Source: Desulfobacterales bacterium (GTDB lineage: Bacteria; Desulfobacterota; Desulfobacteria; Desulfobacterales; QNYZ01). Taken from it: a stretch of 5,300 bases of DNA. The position numbers and the translations under genes were made by a program. The stretch spans positions 1 through 5,300 of the forward strand of contig JAOZUU010000230.1 of assembly GCA_029938515.1 (NCBI GenBank), read 5' to 3'. This document shows, piece after piece, positions 1-4,213 of the stretch; the stretch's first letter is position 1, and each line of letters begins with the position of its first letter. The notes under the pieces were generated by a model. That model did not search any database, had not been told where the DNA came from, and worked only from the letters and a program-made list of their open reading frames with translations.

Positions 1-2
1 TG

Positions 3-275
3 GAACTGCATATTGTGATTACAGTCAGGTTAGGCGAGCCCGGCATACTGAAACTTGACCGACTACTCTCTCAACCATTGTTTGAAATTGTGGATGTGGA
101 TCAGCAACAGATGACCATTGCCGGTTTAGCTTATGAACGCTTTGGAAAGGGAAGACATCCCGCAAAATTGAACTATGGCGATTTGTTTTCCTACGCCTTG
201 GCAAAGCATCGCGATTTGCCTCTGCTTTTCAAGGGAAATGATTTTTATAAAACAGATATCATCTCCTGTTTTTGA
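3..275 (+). CDS. vapC: VapC-type PIN-domain ribonuclease toxin, C-terminal part (5' end outside window)
   Basis: The reading frame is open from the left edge and ends at TGA 273-275, so only the last 90 residues are visible. It shows the usual ending of VapC toxins: a helix ELHIVITVRLGEPG carrying a conserved acidic residue, then YERFGKGRHPAKLNYGD, FSYALAK, and a closing strand LLFKGNDFYKTDI. The Asp in NYGD and the Asp in GNDF fit the acidic cluster that holds the metal in PIN nucleases. Members of the family are toxins that cleave RNA, often tRNA or rRNA, and are neutralised by a small VapB antitoxin, which would lie just upstream, outside the window. An internal GTG at 15 could be taken as a start, but the homology runs upstream of it, so the gene is cut by the window edge rather than short. 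Family assignment is firm; target and activity are not known. Confidence 0.85.
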   Translation, partial: ELHIVITVRLGEPGILKLDRLLSQPLFEIVDVDQQQMTIAGLAYERFGKGRHPAKLNYGDLFSYALAKHRDLPLLFKGNDFYKTDIISCF

Positions 276-295
276 TTACAAAAATTCGTTTGTAA

Positions 296-415
296 ATTGA
301 CTTTGTTGAAGATCTCGGCCAGTCCATGGGTGCCGATGCAGGCGATGACGTTTTTCATGGGAAAGCTCATCCCCTCAACGGCAAACGGATCCTCGCCTCC
401 CTTGGATTGATATCT
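296..415 (-). pseudogene. unidentified protein fragment (about 40 codons, decayed)
   Basis: Read on the minus strand, this stretch encodes about 40 residues of protein-like sequence without a stop, including GGEDPFAVEGMSFPMKN and VIACIGTHGLAEIFNKVN. The residue pattern looks like the end of a folded soluble protein rather than random translation, but I do not recognise the family. There is no convincing start: the only in-frame Met codons are internal. Beyond the asparagine the frame runs on into the antisense of the vapC end and stops there, which suggests the real homology ends near position 296. It lies directly after the HigA remnant on the same strand, in a different frame. It may be the broken end of a lost neighbouring gene. 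It could also be chance. Confidence 0.25.
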
Positions 416-417
416 AT

Positions 418-546
418 TTATGCAATAGCCAGTTTGCGCACTTCTTTATGGATTCTTTCAGACAAAGTGTCCTCCGCGATATCGAGATCATAGTCCATCT
501 GAAGTCCAAGCCAGAAAGAAGCAGAATTACTAAAATAAGTCGACAT
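418..546 (-). pseudogene. higA: HigA-family antitoxin, C-terminal remnant
   Basis: The minus strand encodes 42 residues from a possible ATG at 544-546 to TAA at 418-420. The core SASFWLGLQMDYDLDIAEDT followed by a charged helix (LSERIHKEVRKLA) is the typical ending of HigA/VapI-type XRE antitoxins, in which this segment follows the helix-turn-helix. The HTH itself, roughly the first 60 residues, is absent, and the frame meets a TGA a few codons upstream of the ATG. No HigB toxin is found beside it. The best reading is the leftover of a HigBA module whose 5' part was deleted. A 42-residue dimerisation peptide could in principle still be made, but I see no ribosome binding site that argues for it. 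Confidence 0.72.
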
Positions 547-578
547 CAATATTATAACCGAATGTCAGTATTTATTAC

Positions 579-626
579 TCAACTCAAGGTTTGATACAAT
601 TTCCCTAAATGAATTTGTTGAGTTGA
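579..626. repeat. 9-bp inverted repeat, possible operator arms
   Basis: TCAACTCAA at 579-587 is matched by its exact reverse complement TTGAGTTGA at 618-626, with 30 nt between the arms. The right arm runs into the proposed -35 box at 623-628 of the downstream antitoxin-toxin operon. RHH antitoxins commonly bind repeats at their own promoter, so this could be an autoregulatory site. That role is inferred from position only. Confidence 0.4.
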
Positions 627-651
627 CATATATGAAAAAGATGGCTACATT
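623..651 (+). promoter_or_regulatory. sigma70-type promoter of the RHH/UPF0175-PIN operon
   Basis: A consensus -35 TTGACA at 623-628 is followed after 17 nt by TACATT at 646-651, a fair -10 box. Transcription would start near 658, giving a leader of about 36 nt before the antitoxin start at 694. A perfect 10-bp palindrome TACATATGTA at 668-677 lies in that leader and could be an additional operator half-site. Confidence 0.55.
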
Positions 652-693
652 TATATACCTAATATTGTACATATGTAAATAATGAGGTATATC

Positions 694-1008
694 ATGCAAA
701 GTGCGACCCTTCATATTAAAGTCAAGCCTGAAGTGGCTAAGGAGTTAAAATCCTTGTCGCAAAAACGGAAGGTTTCAGTGGGTGAGCTGGTGAGGCAGGC
801 GGTTAGCGCCAGTTATCAGCTGGATTTGGGATTGTCGCTCAACAATAGTCAACGGCGTGCTCTCGAAGCATATCGCGGCGGCTATATCAGCTTGACCAAG
901 CTGTCCACCGACATGGGTATGGACATTTGGGAGATGAGAAATTGGCTCAACGAACATGATATCGCCCAAAACAATGCATTCCACGAAGATGATGCCGGGA
1001 ATGCCTGA
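694..1008 (+). CDS. antitoxin with RHH-like N-terminus and UPF0175-like C-terminus
   Basis: This 104-residue protein is probably the antitoxin of the PIN toxin that follows. Residues 1-45 (from MQSATLHIKVKP through VSVGELVRQAVSAS) have the beta strand plus two helices expected of a ribbon-helix-helix DNA-binding fold. Residues about 57-92 (RRALEAYRGGYISLTKLSTD then GMDIWEMRNWLNEHDI) follow the UPF0175 pattern of antitoxins that partner DUF3368 PIN proteins. I chose ATG 694 over the in-frame ATG 682 because GAGG at 683-686 sits seven bases before it, while 682 has no Shine-Dalgarno. The 3' end overlaps the toxin start by 8 nt, which suggests translational coupling. Its expected roles are to bind and silence the toxin and to repress its own promoter. 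Family assignment is by residue pattern; the RHH part is less certain than the C-terminal part. Confidence 0.75.
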   Translation: MQSATLHIKVKPEVAKELKSLSQKRKVSVGELVRQAVSASYQLDLGLSLNNSQRRALEAYRGGYISLTKLSTDMGMDIWEMRNWLNEHDIAQNNAFHEDDAGNA

Positions 1009-1513
1009 ACAACCGAATAAATGGATTTTTGATACGGTTGTTGTCAGCAATTTTATTTTTTCGGACGCTTTGAGCCTTCTTAAAAAACGTTACCGGTCAA
1101 AAGGGATTATTACCAGCGAAGTCCACGGCGAGCTTCTTGCCGGAGTTGGCAAATATCCTAATCTGACACAGGTCAATCGTCTTTTTGTGGACAAAATTTT
1201 TGAGTTGAAATATTTGTCAGAGAAGGAACGGGCAGCCTGTGAACAACTTTTGTCTTTTCTTGGTCTGGGTGAGGCGTCCACCATTGTCTATGCGAATAAC
1301 CATAATGGCGTCGTGGTCACAGATGATCAAGCTGCCAGGAATCAATGCAAACGCATTAACATCCCGGTAACCGGAACAATAGGCATTCTCAAGGCATGCG
1401 CACTGAATACCCTTATCACTATTGAAGAAGCAGACGATATCCTACGAAAAATGATGTTAGCGGGTTTTTACTCACCGGTTAAAAGCATGAAAGATATTAT
1501 CCTGAATCCGTAA
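1001..1513 (+). CDS. PIN-domain toxin, DUF3368-like
   Basis: A 170-residue protein with the PIN nuclease layout. A first strand with Asp11 (IFDTVVVSN) is followed by an acidic helix (TSEVHGEL, Glu40/Glu44), Glu91 in LGLGEASTIVYA and Asp108/Asp109 in GVVVTDDQAAR. The ending GTIGILKA...LITIEEADDIL...MMLAGFYSP is typical of DUF3368 proteins, whose last helices pack around GTLGIL and a GF motif. These acidic residues would bind Mg2+ for RNA cleavage. ATG 1001 is preferred because it gives an 8-nt ATG...TGA overlap with the antitoxin and starts just before the first strand. In-frame ATGs at 956, 974, 989 and 992 would add 3-15 residues of low-complexity sequence; GAAG at 985-988 could serve 992. 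The module looks intact. The RNA target is unknown. Confidence 0.82.
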   Translation: MPEQPNKWIFDTVVVSNFIFSDALSLLKKRYRSKGIITSEVHGELLAGVGKYPNLTQVNRLFVDKIFELKYLSEKERAACEQLLSFLGLGEASTIVYANNHNGVVVTDDQAARNQCKRINIPVTGTIGILKACALNTLITIEEADDILRKMMLAGFYSPVKSMKDIILNP

Positions 1514-1677
1514 AGGTGCGCTTTACCCAGCTTCGACGGTTTGGTTTTGTTGTTTTCCCAGCGGTTGATGGTGGCAAAGCTGACTCCGAGCCCGCGGGCC
1601 AGATCTTCCTGACTCAAGGCCAACTGTCTTCGTATTTCTTTTACGAGTGCAGGAAAACCCTGTTCACTTGCTGCCAT
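1468..1677 (-). CDS. small XRE-family HTH DNA-binding protein, C-terminus probably replaced
   Basis: The 69-residue product carries a complete XRE helix-turn-helix at residues 10-53: FPALVKEIRRQLALSQEDL, then GLGVSFATINRWENNKTKP and SKLGKA. The start ATG (1675-1677) has GAGG eight bases upstream on the minus strand (complement at 1686-1689), so translation is plausible. Relatives that I recall carry on after SKLxKA with a further amphipathic helix. Here the frame instead reads into the antisense of the PIN toxin end (GFRIISFMLLTGE), so homology stops near 1519 and the true 3' end was probably lost when the neighbouring module arrived. It is convergent with the PIN toxin and divergent from the hipA remnant about 15 bp away. 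A link to HipA as a HipB-like partner is possible, but HipB usually precedes HipA on the same strand. Confidence 0.65.
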   Translation of the reverse strand: MAASEQGFPALVKEIRRQLALSQEDLARGLGVSFATINRWENNKTKPSKLGKAHLYGFRIISFMLLTGE

Positions 1678-1690
1678 TACTCAGTCCTCA

Positions 1691-2208
1691 TTCGCAGGCG
1701 TTACTCTTTGCAGCCACACCCTGGTTGTCGCCGATCCGGACAATATCAGGGGGGGATTGCAGGGACAGTTCCGCTACGCTTCCGAGTACCTGGAACACCC
1801 GAAGGTCTTTCCACTCGATCCTCTGCATCTGCCATTGTCCACGGGAAATTTTAATGCGGATCGGCCCAGTGTCAGGGTTCATGGTGTTTTTGAAGACAGC
1901 CTGCCGGATGACTGGGGGCGGAGGCTGCTGCCATGGAATTAGGTCGCAGGGCAGGCATCGAAACGGCCGAGACCAGGCTTTTAGCATTAGGATCCAGAAA
2001 ATGCCTGTTGGTGAAACGGTTCGATATCAACGACGCCGGAGGGCGCAATCACCTGATCAGCATGCAGTCGTTGCTCAAGGCCGAGGGATATTACTATGCC
2101 GGCTACAGGGACTTGGCAGAGGTCATCAGACATGTATCTGCTTTACCGGGGCGGGATCTTCACAAGCTTTACAGGCAAATGGTGTTTAATGTGATGATTG
2201 GCAACACC
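1691..2208 (+). pseudogene. hipA: HipA-family Ser/Thr kinase toxin, broken (internal deletion, lost 3' half)
   Basis: Two pieces of one HipA protein lie in different frames. Piece one (to TAG 1940-1942) reads GVTL...LVVADPDN, QGQFRYASEYLEHP, FPLDPLHLPLS and VHGVFEDSLPDDWGRRLL, the N-terminal subdomain. Piece two (about 1921-2208) reads MELGRRAGIETAETRLLALG, LLVKRFDI, MQSLLKAEGYYYAGYRDLAE and MVFNVMIGNT. Between these blocks a normal HipA has very roughly 100 residues, including the ATP-binding glycine/serine loop; they are missing. After IGNT (2208) a HipA would continue with the catalytic loop (TDDHxxN-like), but the sequence turns into unrelated codons ending at TAG 2269-2271. No ATG, GTG or TTG start is visible before the N-terminal homology. 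The kinase core is gone, so the product cannot be an active HipA. Confidence 0.85.
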
Positions 2209-2233
2209 GTCTCCAATCTCGCGTCCCAGATCT

Positions 2234-2581
2234 CTAGGCGGTTCCAAGGACCCAGTTTATGTTTTCGATGATTTCGTTCAGTCTATTTCTTGAAAGAGAG
2301 CCGATTTTTTTAAACAACCGTTTCTTATCAATCACCATAACATGCGTTCCTCTTGCGAGGCTTTGTCTTGGAAGGTTCGCTTCGCCTTTTTTTAAAATGA
2401 CATTCCCCGGAAGGATGGCGTGTCTGGTTTGTTTTGTAAGCGGAACAACCAACACGGTACCAAATTTACTTCGATTGATGGCGTCCCTTTGAACAACAAT
2501 AACCGGTCTTTTATATGCTGGTTCGGACCCGTTTGATGGGGAGAGCCTGGCCCAAAACAGATCACCTTGACAGATTACCAT
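2234..2581 (-). CDS. mazF: MazF/PemK-family mRNA interferase toxin
   Basis: A full-length 115-residue MazF-type toxin. The N-terminal GDLFWARLSPSNGSEPAYKR (residues 6-25) with RPVIVVQ just after it is the family's opening strand and substrate loop, and Arg25 is at the usual catalytic position. VLVVPLTKQT (residues 43-52) supplies the conserved Thr49. SLARGTHVMVIDKKRL and a final helix SLSRNRLNEIIENI complete the fold. These proteins cleave single-stranded RNA at short sequence motifs and are blocked by the antitoxin encoded immediately upstream. The ATG at 2579-2581 overlaps the antitoxin stop (7 nt shared), so the toxin is probably translationally coupled. Its stop lies about 25 nt from the point where hipA homology ends, so the module seems to have been joined onto the broken kinase gene. 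All core residues are present and it is likely functional; the cleavage motif cannot be read from sequence. Confidence 0.92.
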   Translation of the reverse strand: MVICQGDLFWARLSPSNGSEPAYKRPVIVVQRDAINRSKFGTVLVVPLTKQTRHAILPGNVILKKGEANLPRQSLARGTHVMVIDKKRLFKKIGSLSRNRLNEIIENINWVLGTA

Positions 2582-2835
2582 TTTTCTTTCTCTTCTTGTA
2601 TCGAGCTGCTTGAAAGCAAATCTTCGGCAAGTGTATTGTCAAGTGCCGAAGATCCCGAATGGGCGCATACTTCATTGTACATTTTGGTTACCTCTTCGTC
2701 TTCAAGGATATGTAGCCGTTTTTTCAATTCTTCAACGATAAAGCGGCTCCTCGACTTCCCCCTTTTTTTTGCCCATTTGTCTACTCGATCAAGAAAATGA
2801 GGGGGAACGGTGATGGTTATTTTTTGAGTGCCCAT
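2575..2835 (-). CDS. RHH (CopG-like) antitoxin of the MazF toxin
   Basis: An 86-residue protein. Residues 4-42 (QKITITVPPHFLDRVDKWAK and SRSRFIVEELKKRL) form a ribbon-helix-helix domain: a short beta strand that would contact the operator, then two helices. The rest is acidic and serine-rich (LEDEEVTKMYNEV to SSSSIQEEKEKW), the sort of flexible tail with which such antitoxins cover the MazF active site. The start ATG (2833-2835) has AGGAG seven bases upstream on the minus strand (complement 2843-2847). A promoter with a repeat-rich operator lies directly before it, consistent with autorepression. Antitoxin first, toxin second, with a 7-nt overlap is the normal mazEF order. The exact antitoxin name is not determinable from sequence alone; it is not of the AbrB-like E. 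coli MazE type. Confidence 0.88.
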   Translation of the reverse strand: MGTQKITITVPPHFLDRVDKWAKKRGKSRSRFIVEELKKRLHILEDEEVTKMYNEVCAHSGSSALDNTLAEDLLSSSSIQEEKEKW

Positions 2836-2854
2836 ATTTATTCTCCTTTTATAC

Positions 2855-2881
2855 CATATTAATAATCATACTAATAATATG
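2855..2881. repeat. AT-rich inverted and direct repeats, likely antitoxin operator
   Basis: CATATTA at 2855-2861 and its reverse complement TAATATG at 2875-2881 form an inverted repeat. TAATAAT also occurs twice in direct orientation (2860-2866 and 2872-2878), 12 bp apart, close to one helical turn. The right side coincides with the -10 box of the mazEF-type operon. RHH proteins bind such spaced repeats as dimers, so this is a good candidate for the autoregulatory site. Confidence 0.55.
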
Positions 2882-2902
2882 ATTTATTTGTGCGATTGTC
2901 AA
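2874..2902 (-). promoter_or_regulatory. near-consensus sigma70 promoter of the RHH antitoxin-mazF operon
   Basis: On the minus strand TTGACA (complement at 2897-2902) is followed after exactly 17 nt by TATTAT (complement at 2874-2879). Transcription would begin near 2867, leaving a leader of about 32 nt that contains the AGGAG ribosome binding site. The -10 lies inside the repeat cluster, so antitoxin binding would directly block polymerase. Confidence 0.78.
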
Positions 2903-2969
2903 AGGGAAAACGGAAAATCAGAGGATCGATAGATGGATCACAAAAGACGGAAATCTGAAATCAGCACCC

Positions 2970-3029
2970 GGAATCCAGAACCCAGTTTTGACTCGGCATT
3001 GTCCACTTTTTACTGGCGTTCTGGATACC
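2970..3029. repeat. imperfect 17/18-bp inverted repeat (small palindromic element)
   Basis: The left arm GGAATCCAGAACCCAGT (2970-2986) pairs with the right arm ACTGGCGTTCTGGATACC (3012-3029), with one mismatch and one bulged base. The loop is about 25 nt. The 'CCGGAATCCAGAA' style resembles dispersed intergenic palindromes of many environmental proteobacteria. The right arm forms the last codons of the M23-like peptide on the minus strand, exactly where the homology of that peptide stops, so the element may have replaced the rest of the gene. No terminator-like T run follows either arm closely. Confidence 0.6.
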
Positions 3030-3147
3030 CAATATCGCCAATGCATGTCTCTTCAGGCATACAGTTGATGGGCCATTTTAACTCATTGCAGATAGCTGCA
3101 TTCAGCGATATCAATATACAGAGAACAGAAAAATAGATATATTTCAT
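3010..3147 (-). pseudogene. truncated secreted peptide, N-terminus of an M23-peptidase-like protein
   Basis: A 45-codon minus-strand frame from ATG (3145-3147) to TAA (3010-3012). It starts with a signal peptide (MKYIYFSVLC, a hydrophobic core ILISLNAAIC), cut probably after Ala or at Cys20, followed by NELKWPINCMPEETCIGDIG and YPERQ. The block WPINCMPEETC...IGYP resembles the N-terminal mature region of some exported M23 (LytM-type) peptidases, in which it is followed by a DxDGxxxxC stretch and the zinc-binding catalytic domain. Here it stops right after IGYP, where the palindromic repeat begins. A good ribosome binding site (AGAGG, complement 3156-3160, eight bases before ATG) shows that the start was real. 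No catalytic residues remain. Alternatively it is a small secreted two-cysteine peptide in its own right; I favour a remnant. Confidence 0.55.
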
Positions 3148-3178
3148 TTGCGTGACCTCTTGGTTCCTATTTGTCCAA

Positions 3179-3206
3179 CGCTAATCCACAAACTCCGCAG
3201 TTAGCG
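3179..3206. repeat. short inverted repeat upstream of the secreted-peptide remnant
   Basis: CGCTAA (3179-3184) and TTAGCG (3201-3206) pair perfectly across 16 nt, and CCAA/TTGG just outside extend the pairing if a 4-nt bulge is allowed. It lies between two divergent genes and might be a protein-binding site or a small hairpin. Nothing else recognisable is in 3148-3250. Confidence 0.3.
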
Positions 3207-3253
3207 CAATTTGGCTTTTATTAATGGGTGATCCCTCCCCCTGAAAAAGGCGA

Positions 3254-3280
3254 TTGACATTATACCGATTATGGTATAAT
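3254..3280 (+). promoter_or_regulatory. promoter with embedded perfect palindrome, toxin-first TA operon
   Basis: TTGACA (3254-3259) and TATAAT (3275-3280) are both full consensus but only 15 nt apart. A perfect palindrome with arms ATTATACC (3259-3266) and GGTATAAT (3273-3280) around a 6-nt centre fills the spacer and the -10. The XRE antitoxin of the operon probably binds here. Transcription should start around 3286-3288, at or next to the toxin ATG at 3289. Confidence 0.75.
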
Positions 3281-3288
3281 AATAGGTC

Positions 3289-3567
3289 ATGCCTTGGATA
3301 GTAACTTCAAAAAAGACCGTTAAGAAACAGATTAAAAAACTGCCTATTGCCGTTAAAGAAAGTTTATTTGCACTTTTACTTGAAATAGAAAAACAAGGGC
3401 CTATGCGCGGAAACTGGCCGAATTACGGAAAACTTGCAAAGGATCGCCACCACTGCCATCTTAAAAAAGGGCATCCCACCTATGTTGCTGTGTGGGAAAT
3501 TAAAGACAACCAAATTAAACTCGTAGAGGTTATCTATGTTGGAAGCCACGAAAAAGCTCCGTACTAA
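3289..3567 (+). CDS. RelE/ParE-superfamily toxin (HigB-like), first gene of a toxin-antitoxin pair
   Basis: A 92-residue basic protein with the RelE fold pattern. Strand one is PWIVTSKKT, followed by two helices (VKKQIKKLPIAVKESLFALL, LEIEKQGP). A loop MRGNWPNYGKLA leads to RHHCHLKKGHPTYVAVWE (residues 53-70) and the closing strands IKLVEVIYVGSHEKAPY. The basic and histidine residues at 53-61 and His87 lie where these toxins contact ribosome-bound mRNA. Members usually cleave mRNA on the ribosome and arrest translation. ATG 3289 is the only plausible start; a stop codon lies two codons upstream in frame (TAG 3283-3285) and only a weak TAGG precedes the ATG, with hardly any spacing. The order toxin then XRE antitoxin is that of HigBA modules. 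The 3' end overlaps the antitoxin gene by 32 nt. It looks intact. Confidence 0.9.
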   Translation: MPWIVTSKKTVKKQIKKLPIAVKESLFALLLEIEKQGPMRGNWPNYGKLAKDRHHCHLKKGHPTYVAVWEIKDNQIKLVEVIYVGSHEKAPY

Positions 3568-3892
3568 GAGCATCCGTGAGATTCGGTATATCGGTCCTGC
3601 GGAAAAAATCGAAAAATTAGACCGATCGGCAAAATTGTTAGGCCTGGTGGAAGTTACGGATACCATGCCGTGGCGTGAGCTTTTTCCCGAATTTAGCGAT
3701 CATTCTTCCGTGAGCATCGCGCTTAAAGGGGCCAGAAAAAAGGAGGGGATTACTCAAAAAGAGCTTTCCCGCCTTTCTGGGATTCCCCAGGGTCATATCT
3801 CGGAGATGGAAAACGGGAAAAGGGCTATAGGGAAGGAAATTGCGAAAAAACTCGGAAAGACGCTTAAGATTAATTATAAGGTATTTCTTTGA
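3536..3892 (+). CDS. XRE-family antitoxin of the RelE/HigB-like toxin
   Basis: A 118-residue protein. The first 55 residues form a charged segment (KKLRTKSIREIRYIG, EKIEKLDRSAKLLGLVEV, TDTMPWRELFPEF) that would lie over the toxin. Residues about 58-110 are an XRE helix-turn-helix: VSIALKGARKKEGITQKEL, then SRLSGIPQGHISEMENGKR with the recognition helix in IPQGHISEME, and EIAKKLGKTL. The ATG at 3536 has AGAGG at 3525-3529, six bases upstream and inside the toxin gene, so the antitoxin has its own strong translation start while the toxin has nearly none. This would favour antitoxin excess. It probably represses the operon by binding the palindrome at 3259-3280. The last 23 nt overlap the 3' end of the convergent gene on the minus strand. 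Confidence 0.88.
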   Translation: MLEATKKLRTKSIREIRYIGPAEKIEKLDRSAKLLGLVEVTDTMPWRELFPEFSDHSSVSIALKGARKKEGITQKELSRLSGIPQGHISEMENGKRAIGKEIAKKLGKTLKINYKVFL

Positions 3893-4130
3893 AAAAACTG
3901 GGGCCGAGAAACTTTCTGAATTCCCGGACAAAGGCCCGGCCGTAATTTTCCCTGACATTTTCGGGAATATAATTTTTCTGCGCCAATCGCTCCAGGAGCA
4001 TCCGGGAAAGGGCGACATCCGTCTGATTCACATGGTCCCTGGCCATCTCTTCGAAGGTGCTCTTAAGGCCCACAATACCAAACATGTGCTTGCCGATCTT
4101 TATCCGGTTTACCTCTGGTGTGGTCTCCAT
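3870..4130 (-). CDS. small conserved protein of unknown function
   Basis: An 86-residue soluble protein with no signal peptide, membrane segment or cysteine. Visible layout: a short strand pair (NRIKIGKHMFGIVGL), a helix (STFEEMARDHV), a second helix (DVALSRMLLERLAQ), the motif KNYIP, then a basic helix (VRENYGRAFVREFRKFLG). Small proteins of this layout (GIVGL, xKNYIP, YxxAxxREFxKFLG) occur, to my recollection, in anaerobic bacteria and archaea, but I cannot attach a function. The start ATG (4128-4130) has AAGGT about four bases upstream (complement 4135-4139). It stands alone: no gene follows it on its strand, and its end overlaps the XRE antitoxin end by 23 nt, with no terminator visible between them. 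No promoter is obvious upstream. Unlike its neighbours it is neither a toxin nor an antitoxin by sequence, though a lost partner cannot be excluded. Confidence 0.7.
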   Translation of the reverse strand: METTPEVNRIKIGKHMFGIVGLKSTFEEMARDHVNQTDVALSRMLLERLAQKNYIPENVRENYGRAFVREFRKFLGPSFFKEIPYN

Positions 4131-4159
4131 CTTTACCTTTTTCTTATTTTCTTAAATGG

Positions 4160-4213
4160 TAAGACAGCCCCGGCAAATAAGCAAATATTTATGGTAATCT
4201 GCCGAGGCTCTTA
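4160..4213. repeat. long imperfect hairpin beside the transposase remnant
   Basis: The arms TAAGACAGCCCCGGCA (4160-4175) and TGCCGAGGCTCTTA (4200-4213) pair with one mismatch and a 2-nt bulge around a 24-nt AT-rich loop. There is no adjoining T run, so it is not a clear terminator. It touches the first codons of the Y1-transposase tail and may be an element end or a deletion scar, or it may regulate the minus-strand gene at 3870-4130, whose start is 30 nt away. Confidence 0.45.

Noticed and set aside
1500..1530. Terminator between the convergent PIN toxin and XRE gene
   Set aside because: No GC-rich hairpin with a T run is visible there, and the two genes overlap at their ends.
1516..2189. 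Long plus-strand frames over the XRE and hipA region
   Set aside because: They are antisense to the XRE gene or out of frame with the two hipA pieces; their residue patterns (many Arg, Ser and Cys) look random.
2933..3136. 67-codon plus-strand frame
   Set aside because: It lies antisense to the secreted-peptide remnant and across the inverted repeat, has no family resemblance and no convincing ribosome binding site.
3175..3214. Possible integron attC site, since TA modules are common integron cassettes and GTTAGCG and CCAACGC occur here
   Set aside because: The core-site pattern and arm layout of attC are not met, modules lie on both strands, and no similar site borders the other modules.
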